Of a stretch of 64,000 nt of DNA, positions 12,701 to 21,210 are shown in pieces. The position numbers were made by a program, and so were the translations under genes. This DNA comes from Motacilla alba alba (taxonomy: Eukaryota; Chordata; Aves; Passeriformes; Motacillidae): the NCBI RefSeq assembly GCF_015832195.1, contig NC_052020.1, positions 59,771,888 to 59,835,887 on the forward strand. Reading direction: 5' to 3'. A model generated the notes under the pieces. That model saw nothing but the letters and a program-made list of their open reading frames with translations, had not been told where the DNA came from and did not search any database. Within the stretch, counting starts at the first letter, position 1. Each line of letters starts with the position of its first letter.

Positions 12701-15700
12701 TCAATGCAAGGTGGGTGGGGCTGGACATGCAGGGGCTGGGCTGGAGGAGTTTCCTTCATGGGGACATGGAATGGCTTAAATACCCTTGGAATCATTGTGG
12801 AACGGGTTGGGTTGGGTGGGTTGGATTGCATTGGATTGGGTTTGGTTGCGTTGGGTTGGGTTGCCTTGGGTTGGGTTGGGTTGCGTTGGATTTGGTTTGT
12901 TTGGGTTGCATTGCATTGGGTTGGGTTGCGTTGAGTTGGGTTGGGTTGTGTTGCCTTGGATTGGGTTGCATTGGATTGGGTTTGTTTGGGTTGCATTGCA
13001 TTGCGTTGGATTGGGTTTGGTTGGGTTGGATTTGGTTTGGTTGGGTTGGATTGGATTGGATTGGATTGGATTGGATTGGATTGGATTGGATTGGGTTGGG
13101 TTGGATTGGTTTGGGTTGCCTTGTGTTGGATTGGGTTGGGTTCTGTTGCCTTGCATGGGGTTGGGTTGGGTTGCCGTGGGTTGAGTTGGATTGGGTTTGG
13201 TTGGGTTGCCTTGGATTGGGTTGGGTTGAGTTGTGTTGGATTTGGTTTGTTTGGGTTGCATTGCGTTGGGTTGGGTTGGGTTGGATTTGGTTTGGTGGGG
13301 TTGCCTTGGGTTGAGTTGAATTGGTTTGGGTTGGGTTGCGTTGCGTTGGATGGGATTGGGTTGTATTGGCTTGGCTTGGCTTGGGATGGATTGGGTTGGG
13401 TTTGGTTGGGTTGGGTTCTGTTGCCTTGGATTGGGTTGGGTTGGAAGGGACCTCAAAGTTCATCTCCTTGCCATGGGCAAGGACCTCCCTGTGCACGTCC
13501 TTGGCTGGGGAAGTCGCGCTGCAGCTGAAATTAAAAACACGAGCTGCTGAGATTTGTAAAAACGATTTTACAAGTAAACTCAGCTGCTGGGTTTGTGTGT
13601 CTCACGTGTTTTTCTCAATCCCTCTGCCAGGTTCCAGGGTGGGAAGAAGGATGAGCTGATCGGCATCGCCTACAACCGGCTGATCCGCATGGACGCCAGC
13701 ACGGGCGACGCCGTCAAGACCTGGCGCTTCAGCAACATGAAACAGTGGAACGTCAACTGGGAGATCAAAATGGTGAGACGTGTCTGACACCCCGTCCTCT
13801 TCCCTGCTCCTGTCACTGAGACAGGAACCACTCCTGGAGTCCTGGAATCCCAGATGGGTTGTGTTGGGAGGAACCTTAAAGCTCATCTTGTTCCAGCCCC
13901 CTGCCATGGGCCTTCCACCATCCCAGGCTGCTCCAAGCCCCGTCCAGCCTGGCCTTGGACACTTCCAGGGATCCAGGGGCAGCCCCAGCTTCTCTGGGCA
14001 CCCTGTGCCAGGGCCTCGGCTCCCTCCCAGCCAGGAATTCCCAATTCCCAATCTCCCATCCATCCCTGCCCTCCGGCAGTGGGAGCCATTCCCTGTGTCC
14101 TGTCCCTGCATCCCTTGTCCCCAGTCCCTCTCTTGGAGTCCCTTTAGGCCCTGGTGGAGTTGTGTGTGACCCTTAAGGAAAAACCCTGAATCTTTCTCTC
14201 CTGGAGCCAGGAATTATTTTCTCCATTCTCTGAACCCCACACAATTCAATGAAGTGAAGCCTCAGCACTGATGTTCAGGCTCCATCCTAACCCATAACAC
14301 AAATAAACAGGGCCTTATCCATACTGAAATTCCTTCCATTTGCTGTACAACTCAGACTTCCATGCAAATAGCAAACAAAACTGAGTAGTTACTTCCCCGG
14401 GCTCTAAGATGGGCTTTCCCCCTGCTGTTACATTTGGATGCACAAATTTCTGGGCTCCTTTTTGGCAGAACACACAATTAAAACTGCCAGAGATACGTGA
14501 GGGCTGTTCTCCTGCAGCTTGCAGCTCATTAAGAGTTGCTGGAATAATTATTCAGCGTCCCCCTCTGCCTCGGAGTCATTGTTTTGACTCAGTTGTAAGC
14601 CCAGATATCCCAATTATCCAGCTTGGATACGCTGCTGGGAATCCCCATCCCTCCTGCAGAGCTGTCAGTGATGGGGGGACAAAAAGAGAATGAGCATCGG
14701 TAAATGAATGGTTTGTTCAGTCACTCCAGAATGAGCTCCCCCAGCCCCCATAAGGTATTTCAGTGGCCAAAATTCAACTTAGAAAACCAGGGAAGAGTGG
14801 CAAGAAAGCCCAGACTGCAGCAGCTCTGTGCCCAATCCCTGTTTCTCTGGAAGCAGGGAAAGTGTGGCCACGTGCTCACCATGGAGAGGCGAAACACACT
14901 GGGGGATTGTTTCTGAGTCATGGGGGAATACAAGGGGTAATGGTGATTTAAATAAATAAAGGAATGGATAAATAAATAGAAAACAGTACAAAAGGCAATA
15001 AAAGGTATTTCAGTATCTAAATATTTGAATAAGAGTCATAGGATATTTAAAGGGGGAAGGAACTCATAAGGATCCTCAAGGCCAAATTACCATGCACAGG
15101 ATCCCAGAATGGTTTGGGCTGGGAGGGACCTTAAAATCCATCTCATTCCACCCCTGCCACGGGCAGGGACACCTTCCACCATCCCAGGCTGCTCCAAGCC
15201 CTGTCCAGCCTGGCCTGGAACACTTCCAGGGATCCAGGGGCAGCCACAGCTTCTCTGGGCACCCTCTGCCAGCTCCACACAGAAGAGAATTCCTTCCCAA
15301 TATCCTGTCCTCTGGCAGTGGGAGCCATTCCCTGTGTCCTGTCCCTGCAGGCCTTGTCCCCAGTCCCTCTCCAGCTCTCCTGGAGCTCCTTCAGGCCCTG
15401 CCAGGGGCTCTGAGCTCTCCCTGGAGCCTTCTCCTCTCCAGGGGAGCACCCCCAGCTCTCCCAGCCTGGCTCCAGAGCAGAGGGGCTCCAGCCCTTGGCC
15501 TCCTCTGGGCTCACTCCTACATTGGCACCACAAAATTTTGCTCAGGCATTAGAAAAGCATCTGAACACCCCGAAAAGGCAGGGAGAAGGCAGCAGCATTA
15601 GAAAACACAGAAGAAGCAGGGAGAAGGCAGCAGCATTAGAAAACACAGAAGAAGCAGGGAGAAGGCAGCAGCAGCCCCGGGGCGGGCAGGAGGCTGAGCT

Positions 15701-15892
15701 GAGCTGTGTTCCGTGCAGGTGACGGTGGAGTTCGCGGACGAGGTGCGGGTGTCGTTCATCTGCACCGAGGTGGATTGCAAGGTGGTGCACGAGTTCATCG
15801 GGGGCTACATCTTCCTGTCCACGCGGGCCAAGGACCAGAACGAGAGCCTGGACGAGGAGATGTTCTACAAACTGACCAGTGGCTGGGTGTGA
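704..15892 (+). CDS. FERMT2: Kindlin-2 (fermitin family homolog 2), 3' part of gene
   Basis: Kindlin-2 is a FERM-domain adaptor that binds integrin beta tails with talin at focal adhesions. Coding exons: 704-736, 1174-1399, 1521-1623, 2042-2149, 3735-3869, 5447-5496, 7667-7791, 9150-9256, 9575-9796, 12108-12128, 12586-12710, 13631-13772, 15719-15892. All introns are GT-AG and phases agree. The translation follows human kindlin-2 almost residue for residue from about residue 177 to the C-terminus (human length 680). It covers the F1/F2 linker, F2, the PH domain inserted in F2 (the exons at 5447-9796) and F3. The integrin-binding QW pair (human Q614/W615) is present in the exon at 13631. The protein ends in LTSGWV. 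Exons for F0 and F1 lie upstream of the window. Two microexons (704-736 and 12108-12128) are optional in frame. FERMT1 and FERMT3 are less likely because residues match kindlin-2 specifically. Confidence 0.97.
1174..1399 (+). CDS. FERMT2: FERMT2 exon, F1-F2 linker and start of F2
   Basis: Encodes the stretch beginning [21 protein letters not shown] and ending KAKINQ, matching about human residues 177-251. It starts in phase 1 and ends in phase 2. The serine/threonine/proline-rich first half is the flexible linker ahead of F2. Confidence 0.95.
1521..1623 (+). CDS. FERMT2: FERMT2 exon, F2 ([11 protein letters not shown])
   Basis: Thirty-four codons from [11 protein letters not shown] to FFDLNPK, part of the F2 subdomain. 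It ends at a codon boundary with donor GTACAG. Confidence 0.96.
1886..1982 (-). mobile_element. Short CR1 fragment
   Basis: About 95 bp of antisense CR1 3' end (AGAATCGCAGAG to CAGCTTCCAG), diverged, in the FERMT2 intron before the exon at 2042. Confidence 0.7.
2042..2149 (+). CDS. FERMT2: FERMT2 exon, F2 ([12 protein letters not shown])
   Basis: Thirty-six codons in phase 0-0, from [12 protein letters not shown] to MMMFAALQ, in F2. The 92-bp stretch just upstream in the intron is a CR1 fragment. Confidence 0.97.
2236..2436 (-). mobile_element. CR1 fragment in FERMT2 intron
   Basis: Antisense CR1 from GGAATCCCAAAATGGTTTGG to the CATCCCATCTAAACC block. Confidence 0.85.
3069..3206 (-). mobile_element. 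CR1 fragment, antisense arm
   Basis: Antisense CR1 3' end, stopping at ACTTCCAGGGATGGGGG. It abuts a sense CR1 fragment, making an inverted pair. Confidence 0.8.
3212..3515 (+). mobile_element. CR1 fragment, sense arm
   Basis: Sense CR1 of a different subfamily. It contains the CACAGTGTGCCCAGAGAGGCTGTGG and CATCCCTGGAG blocks and ends TCCCTTCCAACC. Confidence 0.75.
3735..3869 (+). CDS. FERMT2: FERMT2 exon, linker before PH domain
   Basis: Forty-five codons in phase 0-0, from [13 protein letters not shown] to GGKTSTIL. This acidic, mobile segment joins F2 to the PH insert. Confidence 0.97.
3870..5446. other. FERMT2 intron, mostly unique sequence
   Basis: A-T rich sequence with a short poly-A at about 5,003-5,021. 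I see no repeat family or gene in it. Confidence 0.6.
5447..5496 (+). CDS. FERMT2: FERMT2 exon, start of PH domain
   Basis: Encodes [16 protein letters not shown] plus two bases. I chose the donor GTAAGT at 5497 rather than a second GT four bases downstream, because only that choice restores KPKKLTLKG with the next exon. Confidence 0.96.
6800..7030 (-). mobile_element. CR1 fragment in FERMT2 intron
   Basis: Antisense CR1 from CCAGAGTGTTTGGGGTTGG to AGCCCATCTAAAGT, a nearly complete 3' block order. Confidence 0.85.
7667..7791 (+). CDS. FERMT2: FERMT2 exon, PH domain core
   Basis: Encodes [18 protein letters not shown] through HQMNLR. This is the phosphoinositide-binding PH core with the YWCTFKD strand. 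Proline follows GYK where mammals have glutamine. Confidence 0.97.
8045..8105 (-). mobile_element. Very short CR1 fragment
   Basis: About 60 bp, beginning CCACAGAATGGTTTGAGTTGG and then AAGGAACC. Confidence 0.65.
8578..8706 (-). mobile_element. CR1 fragment in FERMT2 intron
   Basis: Antisense CR1 3' end with GAATGGTCTGGGTTGG and the TTCCACTAAACC block. Confidence 0.8.
9150..9256 (+). CDS. FERMT2: FERMT2 exon, PH domain
   Basis: Encodes [15 protein letters not shown] through IWLRCDN, identical in this stretch to the mammalian sequence I know. It joins G|GA across the upstream intron. Confidence 0.97.
9575..9796 (+). CDS. FERMT2: FERMT2 exon, PH C-terminal helix and return to F2
   Basis: Seventy-four codons in phase 0-0, from [18 protein letters not shown] to YLKKYKNKQ. 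The tryptophan helix closes the PH fold and the rest returns to F2. ETQYASW replaces mammalian EKQYAHW. Confidence 0.97.
10690..10740. repeat. Short TA-rich microsatellite in FERMT2 intron
   Basis: ATATATAT stretches near a short inverted repeat at 10,561-10,620. Confidence 0.75.
11586..11866 (-). mobile_element. CR1 fragment, CCCCCCAGCAATCCC subfamily
   Basis: Antisense CR1 starting GGAATCACAGAATGTCCTGAG, with the CTGGGCATCCCTGGCAGTG and TTCCTGAAATCCATCC blocks. It is the same subfamily as the one split at 26.2-26.9 kb. Confidence 0.8.
12108..12128 (+). CDS. FERMT2: FERMT2 21-nt in-frame microexon
   Basis: Seven codons (PGYVRDL) in phase 0-0 lie between KKYKNKQ and ITARILEA. Upstream is a very U-rich intron with a TTGCCATCTTCAG acceptor, and downstream is a GTAAGT donor. 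The UGC close to the acceptor is the context known for SRRM4-dependent neural microexons. I believe a similar seven-residue insert occurs in a longer mammalian kindlin-2 isoform, but could not check it. Expected to be alternatively included. Confidence 0.75.
12586..12710 (+). CDS. FERMT2: FERMT2 exon, F2-F3 junction
   Basis: Encodes [20 protein letters not shown] through GITHFNA. The codon at 12703-12705 is AAT (Asn) where human kindlin-2 has Ile574. The intron immediately downstream holds a CR1-derived pentanucleotide array. Confidence 0.97.
12780..13505 (+). repeat. GGTTG-type pentanucleotide array inside a CR1
   Basis: About 640 bp of GGTTG/GGATT/GCGTT-like 5-mers (12,805-13,445), G-rich on the + strand. 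The left edge reads TTGGAATCATTGTGGAA and the right edge GGTTGGAAGGGACCTC, which are the two sides of a CR1 3' end. Stops are rare in such sequence, so every frame stays open for a long way. Confidence 0.85.
13631..13772 (+). CDS. FERMT2: FERMT2 exon, F3 with QW integrin-binding motif
   Basis: Encodes [17 protein letters not shown] through WNVNWEIKM in the PTB-like F3 domain. It includes MKQWNV, whose QW pair contacts the integrin beta tail. Confidence 0.97.
13845..14165 (-). mobile_element. CR1 fragment in last part of FERMT2
   Basis: Long antisense CR1 beginning GGAATCCCAGATGGGTTG and reaching the CTGTGTCCTGTCCCTGCATCC region. Confidence 0.85.
15096..15530 (-). mobile_element. CR1 fragment in last FERMT2 intron
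   Basis: Antisense CR1 of about 435 bp, from GGATCCCAGAATGGTTTGG through the CTCTCCTGGAGCTCCTTCAG block. It ends just before the 38-bp tandem repeat. Confidence 0.85.
15545..15675 (+). repeat. 38-bp tandem repeat before last FERMT2 exon
   Basis: About three copies of a purine-rich 38-bp unit containing CAGGGAGAAGGCAGCAGC. It ends some 45 bases before the acceptor at 15718. Confidence 0.85.
15719..15892 (+). CDS. FERMT2: FERMT2 last coding exon
   Basis: Fifty-seven codons plus TGA (15890-15892), from [17 protein letters not shown] to [10 protein letters not shown], completing F3. The acceptor follows a short 38-bp tandem repeat. Confidence 0.97.
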   Translation: MTVEFADEVRVSFICTEVDCKVVHEFIGGYIFLSTRAKDQNESLDEEMFYKLTSGWV

Positions 15893-15976
15893 GCCCCCCC
15901 AGCCTCGCCCCCAGGAACCCCCATGGCCATATTCATGTTTAACTTTCCAAAGCTGTCCTTTGAGATAATGCTGCTT

Positions 15977-15982
15977 AATAAA
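15977..15982 (+). terminator. FERMT2: Proximal FERMT2 poly(A) signal
   Basis: AATAAA 85 bases after the stop codon, followed by T-rich sequence. It could give a very short 3' UTR isoform that excludes the poly-U tract. Confidence 0.4.
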
Positions 15983-16004
15983 GTAAGCTTGAAATGTATC
16001 TTTT

Positions 16005-16067
16005 TTTTTTTTTTTAAACAATTGGATTTTTGGTTGGTCTTGTTTTATTTTGGTTTGGTTTTTTTTT

Positions 16068-16106
<39 letters not shown>

Positions 16107-16180
16107 TTATTGTTGTTGTTCTTTTTTTTTTTTCTTTTTCTTTTTTTTTTCTTTTTCTTCTTTTTTTTTTTTTTTGCATT
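16005..16180 (+). repeat. Poly-T tract in FERMT2 3' UTR
   Basis: Long T runs broken by single G or C bases, transcribed as U-rich RNA if the distal poly(A) site is used. Confidence 0.9.
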
Positions 16181-17158
16181 ACCAGACCAGTTAATCTGTG
16201 TGCACTAATGAGCACTTCTGTTAATTTGCTATAACCAGACCGTGTCTGGGCAGGGTGACAGTGACCCACAGATCCAGACTCCGATGGGCAGATCAGGATA
16301 AAGATTTAACTGACTTAAAAAAGCCAATTTTTGAAGAGAACTCTAAGCCATCTTCTTGTAAAGCCATCCAGGGCTAACCTATATGAAGTCTATTTATCAT
16401 GTTTAATGCATGAGTGTTTTATTTCCTTTTTTTTGTGTTTTTATTCTGTACATTTGACCTGTTTGAAGTCGTCCTGCTCCCAAGCAGAGCTGCCATCTCT
16501 CCTCTCACACTACACCAGGACTCTGAAGGTGCCTGACATGACTTTGAGGATAGTTTTGTGTGGCCTCGAAGATGATCTTCTGTTAGTCTGTTATAGCTTG
16601 GTTTTATTTGTTTAACTTGCCTTTTGATAATCATTTATATTGTCTTTTTTTTTTAATTTTATTTGTACACCGTATTGTATTATGACACTTTTAGTATTCA
16701 CCAGCATAGTCACTGTTCTGCCTCTGATATGCAAATTTTTTCATTACGATATGAAGTAAAAGGTTTATGAAGTAAAGGTTTTTGTGTAACTAATGTAAAA
16801 AAACCACAAATTTTATAAAGTTGTACAGTTTTTGTAACTAGTCTCACAAGCCAGCTAGGATAGTGCATAGATCAGCAGTAACTGTAGGATGTCTGGAGGG
16901 GGTACGAGGACAAACCCAGGAATAAAAAACCCACCAAAAATACAATTTCAGTCCATTTTGATCTAAGTTAAAGGGGATTCCAGAGCTGTGCCACAACACC
17001 CTCAGTAGCTGATCCCTGGGGCCAGGGCTGCCAGGTTCATGAAGCCATTCCCCCATTAACGGGGAGGGATCCCGTGCCCACCTGATGCCAAGGAGTAGCC
17101 AGGGTTGCGTTCCCACAGTGCGTGGTATCAAGACTATGTTCAAATACATTTTATTTTA

Positions 17159-17164
17159 AATAAA
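17159..17164 (+). terminator. FERMT2: Distal FERMT2 poly(A) signal
   Basis: AATAAA about 1.27 kb after the stop codon. A GT-rich downstream element begins about 35 bases later. Beyond it the sequence turns into a CR1 fragment, consistent with the gene end. Confidence 0.65.
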
Positions 17165-17343
17165 AGTCAAATCTTCTATTTAACATTCAGCTGCCACTCC
17201 TGGTTTTTGGGGTCTACCTGTGCTATGGAAAGGCCATAAACAGTTCCATAGGATGTAGCCATCCCATGCCAGCCTTGGGCTCCCTCCTGCTGCCTTATCC
17301 CAAGTTTGCTGAAACAAATGCCGCCAAAAAGCAACAAAAAGTT

Positions 17344-17880
17344 ACAAAATTCTGGAATGGTTTGGGTTGGAGGGGATCTTAAAGCTCAGCTCGTTCTACC
17401 TCCTGCCAAGAGCAGGGACACCACTGTCCCAGGCTGCTCCAAGCCCTGTCCAACCTGGCCTGGAACATTTCCAGGGATCCAGGGGCAGCCACAGCTGCTC
17501 TGGGCACCCTGTGCCAGGGCCTCACCACCCTCACAGGCAGGAATTCCTTCCCAATCTCCCATCCATCCCTGCCCTCTGGCAGTGGGAAGCCATTCCCTGT
17601 GTCCTGTCACTTGTCCAAAGTCCCTCTTCAGCTCTCTTGGAGTCCCCTTTAGGTCCCCTCCCTGGGCAGGCAGTGGGAAGCAGCCCAGGAATTCAGGGAA
17701 TCCAAGGATCTAAGCTGAACCCACCGCTAAACCACGTCCCCAGCTGCCACCTCCACAAGGCTTTTACATCCCTCCTGGACTCCACTGCTACCCTGGGCAG
17801 CTGTGCCAGTGCCTGACCATCCATTCCATCAAGGAAATTCCCCTAATATTTCCCCCAGTATCCAATCTAAGCCTCCCCTT
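17344..17880 (-). mobile_element. CR1 fragment downstream of FERMT2
   Basis: One of the longest CR1 pieces here, antisense. It runs from TGGAATGGTTTGGGTTGG to the TATCCAATCTAAGCC block, and may be two subfamily pieces joined near 17,690. Confidence 0.85.
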
Positions 17881-18209
17881 AGAGGCACAAATTCATCTCC
17901 CCATTTCCGCACCGATCCTTTCACACCACGCGCCCACCACGGGACCGGCTGCACCCTTGCTCCATAAAATCCAGGATAAGGAAGGGGTGGCCCGGTGGGG
18001 CTGGGCAATTCCTCCCACTCCAACAGCAGCACCCAGGACGTGCCAGGGATGCTCCCAGTCCTGCCCCACGCCCCTGGGCTCCTTCTTTGGGATGCAAGTC
18101 CGGGCAGCTCCGAGACACGCGAGCGGAGGGCGGCGAGCACGCTCCTGGCAGGCAGCACCAGGATCTCGGCTGGAACAGCTCCAAAGCTGGGTGTGTGATG
18201 GGGATGGCT

Positions 18210-18775
18210 CCCTGAAAAACACTCACCTCCTATTGCATCCCTGAAAAACACTCACTCCTATTGCATCTCTCTGAAACATTCACTCCTGTTGCATCCCTGA
18301 GAAACATTCACCGCCTGTTGCATCCCTGAAAAACATTCACTCCAATTGCATCCCTGAGAAACATTCACCTCCTACTCCATCTCTCTGAAACATTCACTCC
18401 TGTTGCCTCCCTGAGAAACATTCACTCCTGTTGCATCCCTCAAAAACATTCACTCCTCTTTCCTCCCTGAGAAACATTCACTCCTGTTGCCTCCTGAGAA
18501 ACGTTCACCTCCTGTTGCATCCCTGAGAAACATTCACTCCTGTTGCATCCCTGAGAAACATTCACCTCCTGTTGCATCCCTCAAAAACATTCACCTTCTA
18601 TTGCATCCCTGAAAAACATTCACTCCAATTGCATCCCTCAAAAACATTCACCTCCTGTTGCCTCCCTGAGAAACATTCACCTCCTATTGCATCCCTGAGA
18701 AATGTTCACCTATTGCATCCCTGAGAAACATTCACTCCTGTTGCATCCCTGAGAAACGTTCACCTCCTGTTGCCC
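18210..18775 (+). repeat. 28-31-bp minisatellite, intergenic
   Basis: About 20 copies of a unit of the form CCTGAGAAACATTCACTCC plus TGTTGCATC. Copies vary in length because CTCCT alternates with CACCTCCT. Confidence 0.9.
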
Positions 18776-20401
18776 AGGCTGAGCTCAGGCAGGATGGGGA
18801 GGTGAAAAGATGGATCCAGTGCCCTCATTCCCCCCGCTGCAGGGCTGGCCTGGCCGGAGCTGGGGAGGAGATGAGGCAGGAAACGCAGAGGAGGCCGGGA
18901 AGGGCCATGGGAAGGCAGAGGCTGCTGTCAACCACAGCCCTTCCCCACACGGCCCCCCAAGGGTGGGAGCGGGGTGGGAAGCAGTGCTGGAGCTGCAGGA
19001 AACAGGGAAGGTTCCAAAGGAGCGATCCAAAGGAGTTGTCCAGGAGTTCTCTGCTGGATTTTCCAGGATCTTTCTTATCTTTCTTAGATGAAAGCTTCTC
19101 CTTGGATGAAAAGATGCAAGTGGTAATGAGATGCTGGAGCAGAGCGGGGTAAAAAATGAGGTGGTTTTCCTAAAATCTGGATAAACACCAGATAAAATAT
19201 GGCACAGATGGGAGTGGCCACACGCTGAGGATGGACAGGGGTGAGGAGGAAGCGTGAGGAGCACACGGGAAAAGGGATTAAGGAGGGAAACGGGGAGAGC
19301 TGGAGCCCACGGGAAGGGAAGGATGATCCACCTCAGGGACAGGCAGCAGAGAGGACAAGGAGGTTTGTGGTTGTCTGCTCCATGATCCTGAGCCAAAGGA
19401 AAACCAGGATGTGGTGGGCACAGAGGGTTTCCAGGGATGTGGAAATCACAGGTGGGTTTGGGGTGTCTGGGCAAACCCAGACAGACCCAGCAGCAGAGGA
19501 TGAGGAGGGTCTTGGCAAGACAAGGCACAGCCAGTCCCAGCTCCTGCAGCTCCAGCACTGGAAGGAGACACGGAGATTTATTTTGCTGACCCAGGGAAAT
19601 CTGGCTGTGGTTGTTTCTTTTGGGTAATCAAAGGAGTAATCCAAATTAAAACCCAAACCAAAACCCAGGAGAAGCCAGCCCGTGGGTGTCCCCAGCCCCC
19701 GGGGTGACTCAGCCTCGGGGAGGAAAAGCTGCGACTGCCTGGCATCCACAAACCCACGGCTGTGCTTGGGAAAGAGGAATTATTTCCAACTTCCAGTGAT
19801 AAACACACGATGGGGAGGGAGATTCAAAGCCAACAGGCTGTTCCAACCTCGGTTTAACAAGAAAAGTGGCAGAGAAAATGGGACAAGTCCAGCCCTCCAA
19901 CAGCAGCAGGGCCAGGGGGACGATGTTCCTCCCTCGCTGACCCCACTCCAGGACCTTGGGGAGGGGAAAAGGAAAAAATAAATCACTTTTTGGCAAGGTG
20001 CTGATGCAAACCGGCTGCCAGGCTGCAAAAGCACCGCTCTGAATGCAGCGGGGGATTGGGATGCCTGTGCGAGCCAGGCATGGCCTGGGGGGTCGGCTGG
20101 GATTCCTGCAGCGTTTGAAACCCCGAGTAATTTAATACCGTGCAGATGGGCGAGTCCCCGGGCGGGTTTGGAGCGGGAGTTCTGGATGCGGGAGAGGTTT
20201 GCAGAAGCGCAGATATTTTAAAAACACAGCAATAAAAGAAATATCTCCCCAGCAGGGCTGTCCCCGGCAGCAGGGAGGGAGTGAGAGCTGAGCGTGGAGA
20301 CATCCTGCTGACAGGAATTGATGGGAAAGGGACGTTTGGGGGAGCTGCTGGTTTGGGGGGACGGGGAGGGCAATCACTGCCCACCCTTGGAAATTTTCAA
20401 G

Positions 20402-20522
20402 ATGAAGTGGATGGGGCTTGGAGCAACCTGGGATAGCAGAAGGCATCCCTGCCCATGGTAAGGGGTTGGAAGATTTTGTTTAAGGGCCTTTCCAACCCAA
20501 AACATTCTGTGATTCTGTGATT
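20402..20522 (+). mobile_element. CR1 fragment, sense
   Basis: Sense CR1 3' end with GGCTTGGAGCAACCTGGGA. It ends in the typical terminal repeats ATTCTGTGATTCTGTGATT. Confidence 0.85.
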
Positions 20523-21151
20523 CCTCTCAAACACAAACTGATCCCCAAGCGCTCCAGGAGGAGCTGGGCTGTTCCCTGCACCCAGGACCCGTGGGTTTCC
20601 AAAAGCCCTCGCGTTCCTCCCGCCCTGGGATGGCCGCCCCAGGGGCTTTCCTGTGGTGGGCAGGGGCTGGAAAAAGCTCCTTAAATTAATCCCCACTCAA
20701 ACCCAACGCGAATGAGTCACTGCAGTGTCTCGGGAAGCACACTGGAGAATTTCCAGCCTCCAGGCCGGGAAGGGGCTCCTGGGTGGCCAGCAGCTCTGCC
20801 CTGGCTGCGAGCAAAGATTCCCAAATTCCCGGTGCTCCCAGCAAGGGGGAATGCGAGAGCTTTACCCGACCTTGCCCTGCCTCGTCCGACCTCTCCAAGC
20901 CCCTCGGGGGGTTGAGCATCCCAGGGCTGGGATCAGCAGCACCTTTCACCCTGACCTGCTCCACACAGGGACCCTCTGAGGGCACTCGGGACCAGCAGGG
21001 GTTTTCCTGGAATTGATTAGGGATGCAGGAAAGGCAGACCTGGCGTCGCCAGAGCCAGCGTCCAGCGCAGAGCTGGAACCACACACGGATGTGGATGTGC
21101 CTGGCTCTGTCTGGCCTCATTTCCCAGGTGTATCATCCCTCATCTCCGATG

Positions 21152-21210
21152 CAGGAAGGGATGGTGAGGATCCAAAGCCTTCGAAGGGATGGTGAGGACC
21201 CAAAGCCTTC
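21152..21210 (+). repeat. 27-bp direct duplication
   Basis: Two adjacent copies of AAGGGATGGTGAGGA plus CCAAAGCCTTC. No function is apparent. Confidence 0.8.

Larger units (their letters stand above)
15893..17185 (+). other. FERMT2: FERMT2 3' UTR
   Basis: A-T rich non-coding tail. It has an early AATAAA at 15977-15982 and a distal AATAAA at 17159-17164, the latter followed by a GT-rich stretch, so two poly(A) sites are likely. A poly-T tract with short interruptions occupies about 16,005-16,180. The cleavage position is inferred. Confidence 0.7.

Noticed and set aside
12568..13528. Long open frames of 130-248 codons on both strands, rich in Gly, Trp, Val and Leu, or in Asn, Pro, Thr and Gln
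   Set aside because: They are read-through of the GGTTG pentanucleotide array next to a true FERMT2 exon. Any frame stays open in such a repeat.
18785..19558. 257-codon frame on the - strand
   Set aside because: Proline/serine-rich, with no recognisable domain and overlapping competing frames. It looks like GC-rich non-coding sequence.
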